A stretch of 64,000 bases of DNA from Tenacibaculum lutimaris (GTDB lineage Bacteria; Bacteroidota; Bacteroidia; Flavobacteriales; Flavobacteriaceae), in contig NZ_RAQM01000013.1 of NCBI RefSeq assembly GCF_003610735.1, forward strand, positions 1-64,000, read 5' to 3'. The translations under genes were made by a program, and so were the position numbers. Each line of letters opens with the position of its first letter. Within the stretch, counting starts at the first letter, position 1. Positions 61,738-64,000 of this stretch are shown here, piece after piece. The notes beneath the pieces were generated by a model that made no database searches, was not told the origin of the DNA, and saw only the letters and a list, made by a program, of their open reading frames with translations.

Positions 61738-62748
61738 TTATGATTGTTTCTGTTGCCATTTCCACGCGGAAAGCAAGGCTTCTTCTAGTGTTTCTTCTGG
61801 TTTCCAACCTAGCACTTCATTTGCTTTGGTAGTATCAGCGTACGCTGCTGTAATATCTCCTTTTCTTCTCTCAGCAATTTTATAATTTAACGACTGTTGC
61901 GTCACATTTTCAAAGGAATGAATAATTTCCATTACAGAGCTTCCCTTTCCTGTTCCTACATTGAAAAATTCAAAATTCTCTTTATTTTGTTTGTCTAACA
62001 AACGTTGTAAAGCTTTCACATGCGCTTTTGCTAAATCAACCACATGGATATAATCACGAATTGCAGTACCATCTGGAGTTGGATAATCATCTCCAAAAAC
62101 TGCTAGTTCTTCTCTAATTCCTGCCGCTGTTTGTGTGATAAATGGAATCAAATTTTGTGGTATACTTAAAGGCAACTCTCCTATTTTAACAGATTTGTGT
62201 GCTCCTATAGGATTGAAATATCGTAAAGCTATGGCATTCATATTATATGCCTTACAACTATCTTTTATAATTTCTTCTCCTATCTGTTTTGTATTACCAT
62301 AAGGAGATTCAGCAATCTTTACTGGAGCGTCTTCTGTAATAGGTAACTCGTCTGCTTGTCCATAAACCGTACATGATGAGCTAAAAATAAAATGATCAAT
62401 ATTCCTATTTTTCATTTCTTGTAACAGATAAACTAAGGCGTTGATATTATTCTCGTAATAATCCAATGGCTTTTGAACACTTTCTCCTACAGCCTTAAAA
62501 GCAGCAAAATGTATTACTCCATCAATTGTACTATCATTAAAAAAGCTACGTACTGCTTTTTTATCTCGTAAGTCTATCTGATAAAAGTCTGGTTTAATAT
62601 TGGATATTTTAGTAATTTGTTCTAATACATCTATTTTAGAATTAGATAAATCATCGATAATCACTACCTCAAAACCTGAGTTTTGTAACTCTACTACGAC
62701 ATGAGATCCTATAAAGCCTAAACCGCCTGTTACTAGTATTTTTTTCAT
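61738..62748 (-). CDS. galE: UDP-glucose 4-epimerase
   Basis: 336 aa extended SDR. NAD-binding GGLGFIGSHV at residues 8-17, active-site YGNTKQIGEE (Tyr-Lys), SSSCTVYGQ, HFAAFKAVGESVQKPLDYYENN, and the GalE C-terminal substrate region. It provides UDP-galactose or UDP-GalNAc for the surface polysaccharide. It belongs to the same minus-strand polysaccharide locus as rfbACDB, but the repeat island probably separates their transcription. Confidence 0.96.
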   Translation of the reverse strand: MKKILVTGGLGFIGSHVVVELQNSGFEVVIIDDLSNSKIDVLEQITKISNIKPDFYQIDLRDKKAVRSFFNDSTIDGVIHFAAFKAVGESVQKPLDYYENNINALVYLLQEMKNRNIDHFIFSSSCTVYGQADELPITEDAPVKIAESPYGNTKQIGEEIIKDSCKAYNMNAIALRYFNPIGAHKSVKIGELPLSIPQNLIPFITQTAAGIREELAVFGDDYPTPDGTAIRDYIHVVDLAKAHVKALQRLLDKQNKENFEFFNVGTGKGSSVMEIIHSFENVTQQSLNYKIAERRKGDITAAYADTTKANEVLGWKPEETLEEALLSAWKWQQKQS

Positions 62749-62787
62749 TTCTTAATCTTGATGTTATAACTACTTTTTAGAAACTAT

Positions 62788-63720
62788 TTAATGACTATTC
62801 ATTGTGAAAACAATCTTTATAGTCTTTAATAAAATTTTAACATCTAATTTCCAAGAATACCTTTTGATATAAAACAAATCATATTCCAATTTTTTAAGAC
62901 TTTCTTCAGGAGTTGCTTTAGGTAAGTGTATTTGTGCCCAACCAGAAACACCAGGTCGTATCATATGCCTTAAATTAAAAAATGGATTTTCTTGACTATA
63001 CTCCTCTACATATTTTGGTTGTTCTGGTCTTGGTCCTATCAAACTCATGTCACCTTTTAAAATATTATATAACTGAGGTAACTCATCTATTTTAGAGAAT
63101 CGCAAAAATTTACCCACTGGAGTAATTCTATTATCGTTAGCCACCGTATACCCTCCATTGTTTGTCTTCATGGTTCGTATTTTATAAATTTTGAAAGGCT
63201 TCCCTCCTCTACCTACTCTTATTTGAGAGTAAAACATCGTTCCTCTTGAAGTAAGCTTGGTAAAAAAACAACCAATTATTGTTAATGGTAACGCAATAGG
63301 AAAAAGAATTAGGAAAAATAAAATATCAAATCCTCTTTTAAAGAATAATAATCTACGTTTACGTCTTAAACTAAAAATCTCATCAGAAAAATATTGATTG
63401 TCCTGTGTTTTTATAATTGGTACTCTTTTATTTATACATTCATAAAAGTCTTCAGAATCGTGAATTTCAACACCTGATAACCTCAATTTTATTAATTCAT
63501 TAACTTGTTTCTTAGAAAGTTCATTTAATTGTGAATTTTCAAAAACTACAACTTTTATATCGTTTTCCTTTATATAGTTTGTGAATGTTTTTTCTGACGG
63601 CTCTAATTCTTTATAAAAGACAATTTCATATTTATCTGCAATTTTACTACTAGACAACAGTTTGTCTAGTGACTTGCTAACATTAACAAACAGACATTTT
63701 TCCTTTTTTCTTTTTATCAT
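62788..63720 (-). CDS. Sugar-phosphate transferase initiating polysaccharide synthesis
   Basis: 310 aa bacterial sugar transferase (WcaJ/PglC superfamily). One membrane segment at about 135-155 (FDILFFLILFPIALPLTIIGCFF), then the catalytic core with IRTMK, RFSKIDELPQLYNILKGDMSLIGPRP and GVSGWAQIHL. The N-terminal part (1-125) is soluble and lacks the usual four-helix block of WcaJ. The enzyme transfers a sugar phosphate to undecaprenyl phosphate at the inner membrane. Donor sugar unknown. Confidence 0.92.
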   Translation of the reverse strand: MIKRKKEKCLFVNVSKSLDKLLSSSKIADKYEIVFYKELEPSEKTFTNYIKENDIKVVVFENSQLNELSKKQVNELIKLRLSGVEIHDSEDFYECINKRVPIIKTQDNQYFSDEIFSLRRKRRLLFFKRGFDILFFLILFPIALPLTIIGCFFTKLTSRGTMFYSQIRVGRGGKPFKIYKIRTMKTNNGGYTVANDNRITPVGKFLRFSKIDELPQLYNILKGDMSLIGPRPEQPKYVEEYSQENPFFNLRHMIRPGVSGWAQIHLPKATPEESLKKLEYDLFYIKRYSWKLDVKILLKTIKIVFTMNSH

Positions 63721-63894
63721 TATTTCATATTAAAAAGTGAACACTTAAGAATAGAAGTATTAAATCTCTAATATGTAATCACCTTTTCAGTTCACTACGC
63801 AATATTAAGAATTTTTTAAGAATTTTTAGCTTCTAAGCTATATAAAGACTCTTTTCTCGTTTTCAACTTTGAACAAAGCTAATTTATTACCAAA

Positions 63895-64000
63895 TTATTT
63901 TTTTTTAATACTACTTTTTTTTCTAAAAATAGTATTGTAAACTATAGAAATAATTGCTGATGGGAGTAATCTTCCTGGTGGTTTCAGAGAAATATATTTT
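63895..64000 (-). CDS. C-terminal end of a gene running off the right edge
   Basis: Minus-strand frame open from the window edge to a TAA whose complement is at 63895-63897. It translates to about 34 residues ending in hydrophobic then Lys-rich sequence (KPPGRLLPSAIISIVYNTIF, RKKSS). The protein-like composition and its place upstream of the sugar transferase suggest a polysaccharide enzyme such as a glycosyltransferase, but no domain is visible. Confidence 0.45.
   Translation of the reverse strand, partial: KYISLKPPGRLLPSAIISIVYNTIFRKKSSIKKK

Noticed and set aside
1-64000. CRISPR arrays, prophage, rRNA operon, intact insertion sequences
   Set aside because: I looked for regularly spaced repeats, phage structural genes, rRNA sequence and transposase motifs and found none.

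Overview
The window is a continuous piece of an AT-rich chromosome of a marine-type Flavobacteriaceae (Bacteroidota), most likely near Tenacibaculum or Polaribacter. The assignment rests on gene content: the gliding and type IX secretion genes gldJ and porV, a fused CcsBA cytochrome c maturation protein, Rho with a long disordered insert, the DUF4293, DUF1599, DUF1684 and BT_3928 families, and Bacteroidota-type promoters (TTG, about 19 nt, TAnnTTTG) with little Shine-Dalgarno signal. The genus is inference.

Region by region. 1-1060 is an integron-like segment: two related imperfect palindromic repeats (attC-like) bracket an HNH-motif gene. The next gene, a lipoprotein of the intradiol-dioxygenase fold, has its start codon inside the second repeat core. 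1830-5269 is a copper module: an AraC-type regulator with an N-terminal heavy-metal-type CxxC segment, a CopA P1B ATPase and a small copper chaperone. copA and the chaperone share a 19-bp upstream motif at identical distance from the promoter. 5520-9474 holds small accessory genes, including a TetR regulator with a palindromic operator over its own promoter and a beta-hydroxylase-like dioxygenase. 9546-16887 carries trxB, a tRNA-Pro, an AraC regulator, a methyltransferase, a TPR/HTH membrane regulator, and a minus-strand set of gdhA, a GreA/Rnk-like protein and a small coiled-coil protein. 17075-19503 is a histidine kinase/sigma-54 activator pair.

19615-37001 is mostly housekeeping: folate salvage (5-formyl-THF cyclo-ligase), rho, a NarL-type regulator with a lipoprotein and a TPR histidine kinase, yfcE, truA, an ABC exporter, cdaA with folP, crcB, and an enoyl-CoA hydratase. 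A cluster of tRNA-Pro(GGG) and tRNA-Thr(TGT) follows. 37538-48757 runs udk, a DivIC/FtsB-like gene, both methylmalonyl-CoA mutase subunits, psd, ccsBA, a TPR membrane protein, a GlcNAc-kinase-like gene and murF. 48821-57260 has gldJ, porV, cdd, a FabH-like synthase, guaA and a LysM/periplasmic-binding lipoprotein. 57403-64000 is the end of a surface-polysaccharide locus on the minus strand: rfbACDB (dTDP-L-rhamnose), galE, a sugar-phosphate transferase and the tail of another gene at the edge. An island of tandem and inverted repeats (60910-61730) interrupts it.

Most transcription units are closed by clear intrinsic terminators, several of them bidirectional between convergent genes. The least explained parts are the integron-like cassette, the copper-regulator motif, the C-run-rich and inverted-repeat intergenic DNA around the NarL-type system, a possible small RNA or attenuator upstream of yfcE, and the repeat island. 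I saw no CRISPR array, rRNA, prophage, intact transposase or plasmid origin.
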